Origin: Gemella haemolysans
GTDB taxonomy: Bacteria > Bacillota > Bacilli > Staphylococcales > Gemellaceae
Length of the DNA stretch: 58,902 nt
Direction of reading: 5' to 3'
Assembly: GCF_901873445.1 (NCBI RefSeq)
Contig: NZ_CABFLN010000003.1
Coordinates: 1 to 58,902, forward strand
The notes under the pieces were generated by a model. It was not told where the DNA came from, ran no database searches, and saw only the letters and a list, made by a program, of their open reading frames with translations. The position numbers were made by a program, and so were the translations under genes. Shown in pieces: positions 25,632 to 34,032 of the stretch (position 1 is the first letter of the stretch; each line of letters opens with the position of its first letter).

Positions 25632-26330
25632 ATGGATAAAAAAGAAAAAATCTTAAACCAAATAAAAGGTGGAATCATCGTTTCTTGTCAAGCATTACCT
25701 GGAGAACCACTTTATGTTGAAGAAGGTGGAATCATGAAACTTATGGCACTAGCTGCTAAAGAAGCTGGAGCCGTTGGTATCCGTGCACAAGGTGTTACTG
25801 ATATAGTTCAAATTAAGGAAACAGTAGACTTACCTGTTATCGGAATTATCAAACAAAGTTACGAAGGAATGTCTCAATTCATCACAGCAACTATGAAAGA
25901 AGTAGACGCCCTTGTAGAAACAGGTTGTGAAATCATTGCCTTAGACTGTACTTTACGCCCTCGTTTTGATGGAACAACAATTAATGATTTTATTGCAGAA
26001 ATCAAAGCTAAGTATCCTGATATTATTTTAATGGCAGATATCGCTACTTTCGAAGAAGGTGTAAATGCAGAAAAAATAGGTGTTGATTTCGTAGGAACTA
26101 CCTTAAGTGGTTACACAGAAAATACAAAAGATAGACCAAATGAAGTAGACTTAGATCTTATCAAAAAATTATCTGAAACTATTTCTGTTCCAATCATAGC
26201 TGAAGGACGCATCCATTACCCTGAGAATGCTAAAGCAGCATATAATGCAGGAGCTTTTAGTGTAGTAGTAGGTGGAGCTATTACCCGTCCAAAAGAAATA
26301 GCAGCTAGATTTATCGATGCAGTGAAATAA
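25632..26330 (+). CDS. nanE: N-acetylmannosamine-6-phosphate 2-epimerase
   Basis: The 232-residue TIM-barrel protein matches NanE, which converts N-acetylmannosamine-6-P to N-acetylglucosamine-6-P. Visible blocks are [10 protein letters not shown] near the start, [17 protein letters not shown] with a conserved Lys, [22 protein letters not shown] and the phosphate-binding VPIIAEGRI and [13 protein letters not shown] at 25632 follows GGAG by six bases; a TTG at 25620 overlaps that site. It is the last gene of the gntR-nanE transcript. Confidence 0.93.
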   Translation: MDKKEKILNQIKGGIIVSCQALPGEPLYVEEGGIMKLMALAAKEAGAVGIRAQGVTDIVQIKETVDLPVIGIIKQSYEGMSQFITATMKEVDALVETGCEIIALDCTLRPRFDGTTINDFIAEIKAKYPDIILMADIATFEEGVNAEKIGVDFVGTTLSGYTENTKDRPNEVDLDLIKKLSETISVPIIAEGRIHYPENAKAAYNAGAFSVVVGGAITRPKEIAARFIDAVK

Positions 26331-26333
26331 ACA

Positions 26334-26370
26334 AAAAGTTCTAATTGACAGTTGATCAATTAGAACTTTT
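26334..26370. terminator. Bidirectional terminator
   Basis: AAAAGTTCTAATTG and CAATTAGAACTTTT form a perfect 14-bp stem with a 9-base loop. It serves nanE on plus and the PspC gene on minus. Confidence 0.85.
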
Positions 26371-26377
26371 CTTTATA

Positions 26378-26668
26378 TTACTTTTCCCAAGCACGTCCAT
26401 CGATGTAGCTTGATTTTCTATAATTTTCTTTCATCGGTTTTACCGGCATTATTATCGATAACAGTATATATATCAATATCGGGCTACCGAATGAGAAAAT
26501 ACTCGCTAATAAGAATAGTACTCGTAAAAAACTAGCACTTATTCCAAATCTTTTACTTAAACCACTGCATACCCCAGAAACTAAAGCTCCTTCGTATGAT
26601 TTATAAATTTTTTTATCTTCTAAAAAATTAAGAAATTTATTCCAAATTTTATTTAATCCATCTATCAT
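26378..26668 (-). CDS. PspC-domain membrane protein
   Basis: The 96-residue product contains a PspC domain (about residues 22-80): YEGALVSGVCSGLSKRFGI, followed by a hydrophobic segment SFLRVLFLLASIFSFGSPILIYILLSIIMP. PspC proteins sense or respond to envelope stress. CAGGAGG precedes ATG. An extended -10 (TGATATAAT) about 60 bases upstream gives it its own promoter, separate from the small-RNA gene further up. Confidence 0.85.
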   Translation of the reverse strand: MIDGLNKIWNKFLNFLEDKKIYKSYEGALVSGVCSGLSKRFGISASFLRVLFLLASIFSFGSPILIYILLSIIMPVKPMKENYRKSSYIDGRAWEK

Positions 26669-26845
26669 AATAAATTCCTCCTGACTTTATTGTTGATATT
26701 TTATTATTCTGACTTTATAAATATTATATCACATTTCTATGATATATATTAACTATTGTACTTAGGCGACTTTAAACTAAGTTTAGATTATTAAGATTTT
26801 GTAATAAATATCTTATAATTGGCATTGTCAGTAAAATATTTATCC

Positions 26846-26986
26846 AAAAAAAACAAAAGAACACTCCGAAGAATGTTCTTTCATTTTTTAACAAGAGTCT
26901 TAAAGGATGGACGGCGTACCCATCATCTCAGGTACTCTATAAAAGAGTGTGTAGAGAGCCTTTTCTACTTCTATAAGACTTTTTCT
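26846..26986 (-). ncRNA. Unrecognised structured small RNA gene
   Basis: A complete transcription unit of about 140 bases is visible on minus. TTGACA (27016-27021) and TAACAT (26993-26998) are 17 bases apart. A closing helix pairs AGTCTTA with TAAGACT (26974-26980 and 26896-26902). It encloses GTAGA/TCTAC, ACTCT/AGAGT and GTACC/GGTAC hairpins in a cloverleaf-like arrangement. A strong terminator (26856-26882, AAAGAACA stem plus a long T-run) ends it. GATGG/CCATC competes with the GTACC helix, which is riboswitch-like. I do not recognise any known family, and no gene is directly attached downstream. Confidence 0.65.
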
Positions 26987-27017
26987 ATCTTTATGTTATA
27001 ACAAATATTTTGGTTTG

Positions 27018-27368
27018 TCAATTATTATACTTTTTAATACGTCCACTTCTTATCATGCTCTTTAATTTTGCATCCGTAATATCATACATCGAGGCTGTAT
27101 AAAAATAATTATTTTTAATATCTAGTTTTATTGCCAATAGTATATTATCTTCAAATAACTTTATACATTCTAAACTAATACCTTTCTCTCTCGGATTAAT
27201 TCCTACATAATCTGGAGTTTCTATAATATTTTCTATATGAGAAATATACTTAATCGCATGTTTATGTCTACTCTTTTTCATATGAGTTTCTAATCCTCTA
27301 GAAATTATTACCTCATCGACATCGATATTAATATCTAGCTGCTGTTTTATTTTTTTATTTATTTTCAC
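27018..27368 (-). CDS. PBECR-like nuclease-fold protein
   Basis: The 116-residue product resembles the phage Barnase-EndoU-ColicinE5/D-RelE-like (PBECR) nuclease domains: HKHAIKYISHIENIIETPDYVG early, then LFEDNILLAIKLDIKNNYFYTASMYDITDAKL near the end. These domains usually sit in phage polyvalent or toxin proteins; here it stands alone. GTG at 27368 is preferred because GGAGAG is six bases upstream; ATG at 27383 has no ribosome site. Its stop codon TGA lies inside the -35 element of the adjoining small-RNA promoter. Nuclease activity is unproven. Confidence 0.6.
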   Translation of the reverse strand: MKINKKIKQQLDINIDVDEVIISRGLETHMKKSRHKHAIKYISHIENIIETPDYVGINPREKGISLECIKLFEDNILLAIKLDIKNNYFYTASMYDITDAKLKSMIRSGRIKKYNN

Positions 27369-27491
27369 TTTAATCTCTCCCATCTATTCAATTTTATCAT
27401 ATTATAGATTTTTTTTCACCGTTTACTCACTTATTTCAATAATTAAATCTTTATTTTTCCTGATTTTTTATTTCATCCTCCTTATTTCTTC

Positions 27492-27704
27492 TTGACAAGT
27501 GAGTGTTTACTCACTATAATATTAAACATAAGGTGAGTTCCTACTCACCAAAGATTTGAAATTTTATTTCTAATGGAATATTTCTTAGCACCTACCGTGA
27601 ACTGTGCTTTAATACTCATAGTTCTAATTGTGTAACACTAACAAGTATACCTTAAATAATCTCTGCTATATTTTTTTAATCTTGAAGTGAGTGTCTACTC
27701 ACTT
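27492..27704 (+). promoter_or_regulatory. Efflux-operon promoter with three TetR-type operators
   Basis: TTGACA (27492-27497) and TATAAT (27515-27520) are 17 bases apart. The spacer is filled by the palindrome AGTGAGT-N4-ACTCACT (27498-27515). Two more copies follow: GGTGAGT-N4-ACTCACC (27532-27549) and AAGTGAGT-N4-ACTCACTT (27685-27704). The last ends seven bases before the ribosome site. The intervening 27550-27680 leader is otherwise featureless. Confidence 0.85.
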
Positions 27705-27724
27705 TAAAAAGAAAGGTGATTCTT

Positions 27725-28441
27725 ATGAAAAAATTAATACAAATTACTTCATTATCAAAAAGCTTCGGCGATCAAACAGTCCTTGACAACATTGATTTCA
27801 ACCTAGAAAAAGGTGAAATTGTCGGTCTTATCGGCCCTTCAGGATCTGGAAAATCAACATTAATAAAAACAATGCTCGGTATGGAAAAAGCGGAAAAAGG
27901 TGAAGCACTTGTTCTAGATAACAAAATGCCAAAAAGAGAAATTCTTTCTAATATTGGATATATGGCACAAAGCGATGCTCTTTATGAAATGCTTACCGGC
28001 TACGAAAATTTAGAATTTTTTGGAAAAATGAAAGGTGTCCCTTCTAAACAACTAAAAGAAGAAATAGCTTATATAGCAAAAATAGTTGACCTAACCGACC
28101 ACCTAAAAAAATCAGTGTCGAATTATTCAGGTGGGATGAAGCGAAGACTTTCACTTGCTATTGCATTAATCGGTAGCCCTGAGTTACTTATACTCGATGA
28201 ACCTACTGTCGGCATAGACCCTAGCCTTCGTCGTAACATTTGGAAAGAATTGTTCAAGCAAAGGGATAATGGTGTGGGCATACTTGTGACAACTCACGTA
28301 ATGGATGAAGCAGAACTTACAGATAAAGTTGGACTTCTTCTTCGTGGAGATATTATTGATTTTGACACACCAAAGGATCTAAAAGAAAAAAATAATGTTA
28401 CTACTATCGAAGAAGTATTCTTGAAAGCGGAGGAAAAATAA
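27725..28441 (+). CDS. ABC efflux transporter, ATP-binding subunit
   Basis: The 238-residue ATPase has Walker A GPSGSGKST (about residue 37), a Q-loop MAQSDALY, signature YSGGMKRR, Walker B LLILDEPT and the H-loop TTHVMDEAE. It matches the drug/antibiotic-type ATPases that pair with ABC-2 permeases. ATG at 27725 follows GAAAGGTG. The permease starts one base after the stop, and the TetR regulator follows in the same operon. Confidence 0.9.
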   Translation: MKKLIQITSLSKSFGDQTVLDNIDFNLEKGEIVGLIGPSGSGKSTLIKTMLGMEKAEKGEALVLDNKMPKREILSNIGYMAQSDALYEMLTGYENLEFFGKMKGVPSKQLKEEIAYIAKIVDLTDHLKKSVSNYSGGMKRRLSLAIALIGSPELLILDEPTVGIDPSLRRNIWKELFKQRDNGVGILVTTHVMDEAELTDKVGLLLRGDIIDFDTPKDLKEKNNVTTIEEVFLKAEEK

Positions 28442-28442
28442 A

Positions 28443-29525
28443 ATGAGAATTTTAACTATTTCAAAAAGGGTATTTAAGGAATTTTTTAGAGATAAGAGAA
28501 CTTTAGCAATGATGTTCGTTGCACCCATTTTTATAATGTGGTTAATTAGCATAGTCTTTTCAGCAAACACAAATTCTGAAATTACTGTTGCTTCTGTGAA
28601 CACTCCTCAAAGCGTCGTTTCCATAATGAAAGATATCGACAACGTTCATCTAGAAGAATATCAATCAAAAGAAGCTGCTGAAGAGAAATTAAAAAATAAT
28701 GAGATTGACACTATAATTTCTTACGATAACAATACCTACACGGTGACTCACGCTAACATAGACACTACAAAAACTATACAAGCTCAACAAGTTTTAAAAA
28801 ATTCTATAAAAGCATCAGAAGTGAAAAACTTGGAGGAAGTTGTAAAAAAAGTAAATCCTAAATTAAATGAGAATAAACAAGAACCTGAAGTTAAGGAATA
28901 TTATAACTATGGTAGTGCAGATTCAACATTTTTCAATAAAGTTGCGCCTACTTTAATTGCTTATATCATATTCTTCTACGTGTTTCTAATCTCTGGTATG
29001 GCACTATTAAAAGAACGTAATAGCGGAACTTTAGATAGACTTTTAGCAACTCCAGTAAAAAGAAGCGAAGTCGTCCTAGGTTATGTATTATCTTATAGCT
29101 CATTAGCCATAATTCAAACTATTATCGTCACTTTATCATCTGTATATTTATTAAATATTGAAGTTGCTGGAAATCCGTTTTATGTTATAATAGTTAATGT
29201 ATTACTAGCAATGGTTGCCTTAACACTAGGTTTACTAATCTCTACGATAGCAAAATCAGAATTTCAAATGATGCAGTTCGTTCCGGTAATAGTTATTCCA
29301 CAAATGTTCTTTTCAGGAATTGTATCTGTTGAAAGTATGGGGAAAATCGCTGTCTATATTAGTAAAATCCTGCCTGTTACCTATGCTAGTGACGGTTTAA
29401 GTAAAATAATTTTAGAAGGTAAGAATCTTCTTGCGATAAAAACTGATATCATTGTTCTACTTGCACTTTGCATCCTTCTAATAATTCTTAATATTCTGGG
29501 CTTAAAACGATATAGAAAAGTTTAA
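28443..29525 (+). CDS. ABC-2 type efflux permease
   Basis: The 360-residue product has one N-terminal membrane segment (about 20-40), a 130-residue extracytoplasmic domain with coiled-coil character, and five C-terminal membrane segments from about residue 165, containing the ABC-2 motif LKERNSGTLDRLLATPVKRSEVVLGY. GGAGG precedes ATG. It forms the membrane half of an exporter with the ATPase upstream. The substrate is unknown; TetR control suggests a toxic small molecule. Confidence 0.9.
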   Translation: MRILTISKRVFKEFFRDKRTLAMMFVAPIFIMWLISIVFSANTNSEITVASVNTPQSVVSIMKDIDNVHLEEYQSKEAAEEKLKNNEIDTIISYDNNTYTVTHANIDTTKTIQAQQVLKNSIKASEVKNLEEVVKKVNPKLNENKQEPEVKEYYNYGSADSTFFNKVAPTLIAYIIFFYVFLISGMALLKERNSGTLDRLLATPVKRSEVVLGYVLSYSSLAIIQTIIVTLSSVYLLNIEVAGNPFYVIIVNVLLAMVALTLGLLISTIAKSEFQMMQFVPVIVIPQMFFSGIVSVESMGKIAVYISKILPVTYASDGLSKIILEGKNLLAIKTDIIVLLALCILLIILNILGLKRYRKV

Positions 29526-29544
29526 AAAATAATAGGAGACTCTT

Positions 29545-30183
29545 ATGACTGAAAATATCTTACAATCTTACTTTAGCATATCTCATGACGAAACCTTCCC
29601 ACCTGGTAAGAAAAAAACAATAGAAGCTGCGATTAAATTATTCGCAAAACAAGGATACCACGGGACATCTACGCTTCAAATCGCCAAAGAAGCAGGCGTT
29701 AGTCAAGCAACAGTATTCAAGTACTTTAAAACTAAAGAAGATTTATTACATTCAATAATAGTCCCTGTTATTCCTAAATTATTTTTAAATTTTCTAAAAA
29801 GAACTCAAAATACTAATTCTCTTGAAGAATTAATCAGTTATGTTGTGGAAGATCGCATGGTTTTCCTAAAAGAAAATAAGGATATTGTAAAAATAATCTA
29901 CTCAGAAATATTAACAAATGAAAATTTTAAAACACAACTTATTAATTCTTTAAAAATAACATTTGAAAAAATAGACTTCAAAGCTATATTACAAACATAT
30001 AAAGAAAATAATCCTGAAGTTAACGAAAACTTATCAACAGCTGAAATAATTCGTTCATTCTCAGGACCTATCACTACGTACTCAGTCCAAAGATTTATTC
30101 TTTTTGAGAATATTCCATGCCCTACTGAGGAGCATGATCTACAATTTATTAAACAACAAATCTATAAAAATTTAACAAAGTAG
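29545..30183 (+). CDS. TetR/AcrR-family repressor of the efflux operon
   Basis: The 212-residue product has an N-terminal TetR DNA-binding domain (about residues 18-66: AAIKLFAKQGYHGTSTLQIAKEAGVSQATVFKYFKTKEDLL) and a helical ligand domain. GGAGA precedes ATG. It is the last gene of the operon that begins at the three matching palindromes, so autoregulated derepression by the exported drug is the simplest model. Confidence 0.9.
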   Translation: MTENILQSYFSISHDETFPPGKKKTIEAAIKLFAKQGYHGTSTLQIAKEAGVSQATVFKYFKTKEDLLHSIIVPVIPKLFLNFLKRTQNTNSLEELISYVVEDRMVFLKENKDIVKIIYSEILTNENFKTQLINSLKITFEKIDFKAILQTYKENNPEVNENLSTAEIIRSFSGPITTYSVQRFILFENIPCPTEEHDLQFIKQQIYKNLTK

Positions 30184-30185
30184 AA

Positions 30186-30224
30186 AAAAGAGGAGCTTGG
30201 CATTTTCCAAGTTCCTCTTTCTTT
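30186..30224. terminator. Bidirectional terminator between tetR and the ABC exporter
   Basis: AAAGAGGAGCTTGG and CCAAGTTCCTCTTT form the stem around CATTTT, with a T-rich flank on either strand. Confidence 0.85.
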
Positions 30225-31835
30225 CTACTCACCTAATCTAATTACCTTATCACATATTGATAATGTTGATTTATTATGTGAAATTATTATTGTTATCTTA
30301 TCTTTTTTACTTTCTTCTAAAGCTTTTAGCACTTCGATTTCACTGAAGATATCGATGTTCGCTGTTGCTTCATCAAGAATCAGAAGTTTACTATCATTGT
30401 AGAATGAACGTGCTACTGATAAACGTTGTTTTTGACCCGAACTTATGTTCGAACTTCTCTCTCCAACAATTTCATTTTCACGGCGTTTTAAGCTATCCAC
30501 AAAACCTCTTAAATTAGTTTTTCTTAAAGATGCATCCAATTCTTCTTTATCTAAATCTTTTTCGAAGAATGTGATATTATCTTTAATTTTTGCATTGAAT
30601 AAGTAACTATCTTGTAAAATTATCGAGCTATTTTCTCTAAAGTAACGATTATCTATATCTCTTAGATCAATACCATCGATAGTGATATTACCTTCCATGT
30701 TTTCATCTGAGATGAATTTCATAATAAGTTTCGCTATTGTAGATTTACCGCATCCACTAGGTCCACTTAATCCGATAATCTCACCTTTTTTCACGTCGAA
30801 GCTTAGATTATCCACTACAGTATTATCAGCGTATCGATATGTTAAATTATCAACTTTAAGTTCGTTAAAATCAACAACTACTCCGCTATTTTCCGCTTCT
30901 TCTGGCGTATTCATAAGCTCTAAAAATCTCTTTCCACTAGCCATCGTCTGACTTAATGTTGAAGCAAGATTCCCCATGTATAAAATAGGAATAAACGATA
31001 CGATAAACATCGCAACTAATGAAACAGTTACGAACTGACTATCAAGAGAAGATGCCACATAGATAAATGCCAACACCCCGATATTGTAAGTTACAACATT
31101 TAGAACATTCAAATCTACTAAAAATTTATTTTTAAGATATGAACTTCTTGTCAGTTCTTCGGTTTCCATATCGATGTTACGTTTTGCTTCATCGATTTTT
31201 CCATATTGTAATGTTTCAAAAATTCCATAAGCTTCTTCTGATGAATTGTTGTTTACTTGAGTCAGTTTACGGCGATAATTTTCACCAACATCTTGCCCTA
31301 CATTTCTAAAACTTAACGGATATACAAGTCCAATTACGATATAAATTATTAACGCTACTAATGCTAGTTTCACGCTAAAGAATAGTAAGAAGATACTAAC
31401 TACTAAACTTTGCACGATATAAATCATAAATGGTGTTATCGTGTGCGCGTAGAAAACTTCTAATAATTCAATATCAGTCGTAATCATCGTCATATAATCA
31501 CCAGATGTGTTTTTTGTAAAACTATCGACAGATATACGTTTGAATTTCTCTAAAACTTTAACACGTAAGGCATGTAGTACTTTGAACGCTACATAGTGAT
31601 TTAAAAGTTGCTCAGTATAACTGAATAGCCCTTTTAATACAGCTAAAGCGAAAATCACGATAAATAAAATCGCAGCTATTGTCGTTATTTTCGTTAAAAA
31701 GAATAACGAGATGAAGTAGGTAAATACAACAAGCGTTAAGTGCCCTAAACTCCCGAATAGAGTCGCTCTAAGTAATGGACGTTTAAACTCTTGAGCAATA
31801 GCTAAAAGTTGTTTTAATTCTCTTAATGATGTCAT
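30225..31835 (-). CDS. ABC exporter half-transporter (CydC-like), subunit 2
   Basis: The 536-residue product fuses a six-segment membrane domain (about 1-310) to an ATPase with Walker A GPSGCGKST (about 355), signature ISSGQKQR and Walker B LLILDEATANID. The signature departs from LSGGQ. It shares one base with the partner gene upstream in a TAATG overlap, so the two are coupled and should form a heterodimer. The family is broad (CydDC, multidrug, heme or peptide exporters). The Fur-like box above the operon points to iron or heme-linked transport, but this is inference. Confidence 0.85.
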   Translation of the reverse strand: MTSLRELKQLLAIAQEFKRPLLRATLFGSLGHLTLVVFTYFISLFFLTKITTIAAILFIVIFALAVLKGLFSYTEQLLNHYVAFKVLHALRVKVLEKFKRISVDSFTKNTSGDYMTMITTDIELLEVFYAHTITPFMIYIVQSLVVSIFLLFFSVKLALVALIIYIVIGLVYPLSFRNVGQDVGENYRRKLTQVNNNSSEEAYGIFETLQYGKIDEAKRNIDMETEELTRSSYLKNKFLVDLNVLNVVTYNIGVLAFIYVASSLDSQFVTVSLVAMFIVSFIPILYMGNLASTLSQTMASGKRFLELMNTPEEAENSGVVVDFNELKVDNLTYRYADNTVVDNLSFDVKKGEIIGLSGPSGCGKSTIAKLIMKFISDENMEGNITIDGIDLRDIDNRYFRENSSIILQDSYLFNAKIKDNITFFEKDLDKEELDASLRKTNLRGFVDSLKRRENEIVGERSSNISSGQKQRLSVARSFYNDSKLLILDEATANIDIFSEIEVLKALEESKKDKITIIISHNKSTLSICDKVIRLGE

Positions 31836-33556
31836 TACTCTACCTCCTTAGCTAAAAATTTTGATTTCAGTTGTTGTTGATCTGTGAATAATTTTCTATA
31901 CAGAGAATTTTCTTCAATCAGTTCATCATGTGTTCCTTCTTCGATAATTTTCTTATCTTTTAGAACATAGATATTATCTGAATTTGTCACAGTCTCTAAA
32001 TCGTGAGAAATAACGATAATAATTTTTCCTTCTTTTATTGAATCGAAGGCATTAAGCACGATTTCTTTACTGTAATCATCAATATTCGATACAGCTTCAT
32101 CAAGTATATACAAGTAAGAATCTTTTAGTATTGCTTTTGCTGCAAGTAATCTTTGTTTTTGACCACCTGAAAGATTCGAAGCTCCTATCGCAAGTTCATA
32201 ATCTAGACCACCGTGTTCTTCTACAAAACCTCTAAGATTAACTTTTTCTAATGCATTGTACATTTCTTCTTCAGTTATATTTTTACGAACACTTAGATGC
32301 TCTCTTACAGTACCTTTAACTAAATAACTATCATTAGTAATAAGTGTCGTAATTTTAGCCATTTCTCTAGTAGGAATACTATCGATATTGAAGTTGTCGT
32401 ATTTTATACTTCCGCTATAGTTAGAATTTAAACCTAAGATTAGTTTGATAATAGTAGACTTACCACTTCCACTTTCTCCTACTAATGCTGTTTTCGTACC
32501 AGGTTTAAATATCATATTAATATTTTCTAAAGTCGTCTCCTCACCATAAGAGAAGCTTACATTGTTCAGAACAATATTCTTTCCAGCCTCTACCTCGATA
32601 GTCTCGTCTTTTTCTTGTTCCGGATAATCAAGAAGTTTATAGATATTATCTAACTCAACATTCCCTTTCATCGAAATATGGAACAAGCCACCTAAAGCAC
32701 GTAACGGTTTGAAACATTCTAAAGAAGCTACGATTACGAAAACAATAAGTTTCTGATCTTTCACCGCAAAAATAGCAATAATCGATAAAACAAAAATAGA
32801 AACATAAGTAATAGCGTCCATCACATTAATAGAATTAAGTTGGTGACGAAGTAACGCCATCGTTGATTTTCTATATTTTGCACTACGAGTATCAACATCA
32901 CTCGCTACGTTATCTTCTTTACCGTAAATTTTTGCCGTTGTGAAACCTGATAATCTATCGTAAAATACCTCTGATAAACTTAAGAAATCACTAAAATTCT
33001 TTTTATTAGCTTTTTTCGATCTCTTAATAATAATCATAATAGACACAGGAATAAGCGGATATAATAATAACATCGCTATAAATAGTAAGATGTGAATCTT
33101 CCCATAAATCACAAACGAGCTAAGTACTATAAATAATGTTGCAAACATCTGTGGTACAAACTTATTGAAATAAAACTCAATATTCACAATCGATGAAGAA
33201 TTCATCACAAGAAGACTACCAGTGTTTACTGCTTCTGTGTAATTTAGTGAAAGTTTTTCTACTTTGTTGTAAATCTCTTTCCTTAATGTATTTCTAACCT
33301 GTTTAGAAATTTTGTGACTGAAGTAATTATCCCCTGTTGTAACTGCGTAATAAACTACTAAACCTACTACCGTTTTTAGAATAAATCCTAATACAGCGCC
33401 GCTTCTACTCTCTTCACCTAGTGAATAAAATAGAAAATCTACGAAATTGTAGATAAAAAATAGCGAGCACCAAAAGGCAACAAGTTTAAGAATCGCTACG
33501 AGATATACTTCTTTTTTGATATTAAAGAGAGCCATCGCTCTACCATCTATCTTCAT
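31835..33556 (-). CDS. ABC exporter half-transporter (CydD-like), subunit 1
   Basis: The 573-residue product has the same fused layout as its partner, with Walker A GESGSGKST (about 355), signature NLSGGQKQR and Walker B YILDEAVSNID. In Walker B the usual DEATS reads DEAVS. AAGGAG precedes ATG. It is the first gene of the two-gene operon, with a leader of about 130 bases downstream of a Fur-like box. Confidence 0.85.
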   Translation of the reverse strand: MKIDGRAMALFNIKKEVYLVAILKLVAFWCSLFFIYNFVDFLFYSLGEESRSGAVLGFILKTVVGLVVYYAVTTGDNYFSHKISKQVRNTLRKEIYNKVEKLSLNYTEAVNTGSLLVMNSSSIVNIEFYFNKFVPQMFATLFIVLSSFVIYGKIHILLFIAMLLLYPLIPVSIMIIIKRSKKANKKNFSDFLSLSEVFYDRLSGFTTAKIYGKEDNVASDVDTRSAKYRKSTMALLRHQLNSINVMDAITYVSIFVLSIIAIFAVKDQKLIVFVIVASLECFKPLRALGGLFHISMKGNVELDNIYKLLDYPEQEKDETIEVEAGKNIVLNNVSFSYGEETTLENINMIFKPGTKTALVGESGSGKSTIIKLILGLNSNYSGSIKYDNFNIDSIPTREMAKITTLITNDSYLVKGTVREHLSVRKNITEEEMYNALEKVNLRGFVEEHGGLDYELAIGASNLSGGQKQRLLAAKAILKDSYLYILDEAVSNIDDYSKEIVLNAFDSIKEGKIIIVISHDLETVTNSDNIYVLKDKKIIEEGTHDELIEENSLYRKLFTDQQQLKSKFLAKEVE

Positions 33557-33691
33557 AATATCTCCTTATTTAATTTCAAATTTAGATTTATTTTACATAA
33601 AATGAGTAAAAATATAATATCAGACTTAGGTTGTTTTTTATAAAAATCCAACATTCACTCTTTTTATGAAAAAGGCTCTAGCTACCTTTAT

Positions 33692-33718
33692 TGATATTTA
33701 TTATCAATTACTATTATA
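33692..33718 (-). promoter_or_regulatory. Fur-like box and -10 element of the ABC exporter operon
   Basis: TGATATTTATTATCA (33692-33706) agrees with the 7-1-7 Fur core TGATAATNATTATCA at all but one position. On the minus strand TATAAT lies immediately upstream (about 33712-33717), so the box would cover the transcription start. No convincing -35 is seen. Confidence 0.6.
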
Positions 33719-33759
33719 CTATATAGCTAAATTAAAAGATAGCTTTAAAGTTTATTGTT

Positions 33760-34030
33760 ACGAAAATGTTCAAAAATACAAAGAATGTTCGGGAAATGAG
33801 GTTTTATCTCGTTTCCTATAACGCTTTGCGTTGCATGGTTTTGTTTGTATAGGGTGCACAGTTTGCCGTTGCTTATTAATTTGTATGTTTTTCTTAGAAA
33901 GACAGCGAGTAACTTTTCTTTTTACTCCTAATCTCACTTTTGCTCTTACATTTCCTATTTTGTAAGAACAAAAGTCCAAATGCAAATAAAAAGAAATAAA
34001 CTCCAGATTTTTCCTCTGGAGTTTTTTTTC
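33760..34030. other. Intergenic stretch with several hairpins and a terminator
   Basis: GGAAATGAG/CTCGTTTCC and AACGC/GCGTT form adjacent hairpins near 33795-33835. At 34003-34030 ACTCCAGA/TCTGGAGT with a plus-strand T-run is a terminator that can also serve the minus-strand permease gene. A 71-codon minus frame here looks spurious. Confidence 0.5.
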
Positions 34031-34032
34031 GT

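Noticed and set aside
26890..26985. Structured RNA as tRNA, SRP RNA, T-box, fluoride or TPP riboswitch
   Set aside because: None of the conserved cores of these families is present; the cloverleaf-like fold lacks T-loop and CCA features.
26819..27001. 60-codon plus-strand frame
   Set aside because: It has no ribosome site and coincides with the structured RNA and its terminator on the other strand.
33770..33985. 71-codon basic minus-strand frame
   Set aside because: There is no ribosome site or family resemblance, and it covers several hairpins; treated as intergenic.
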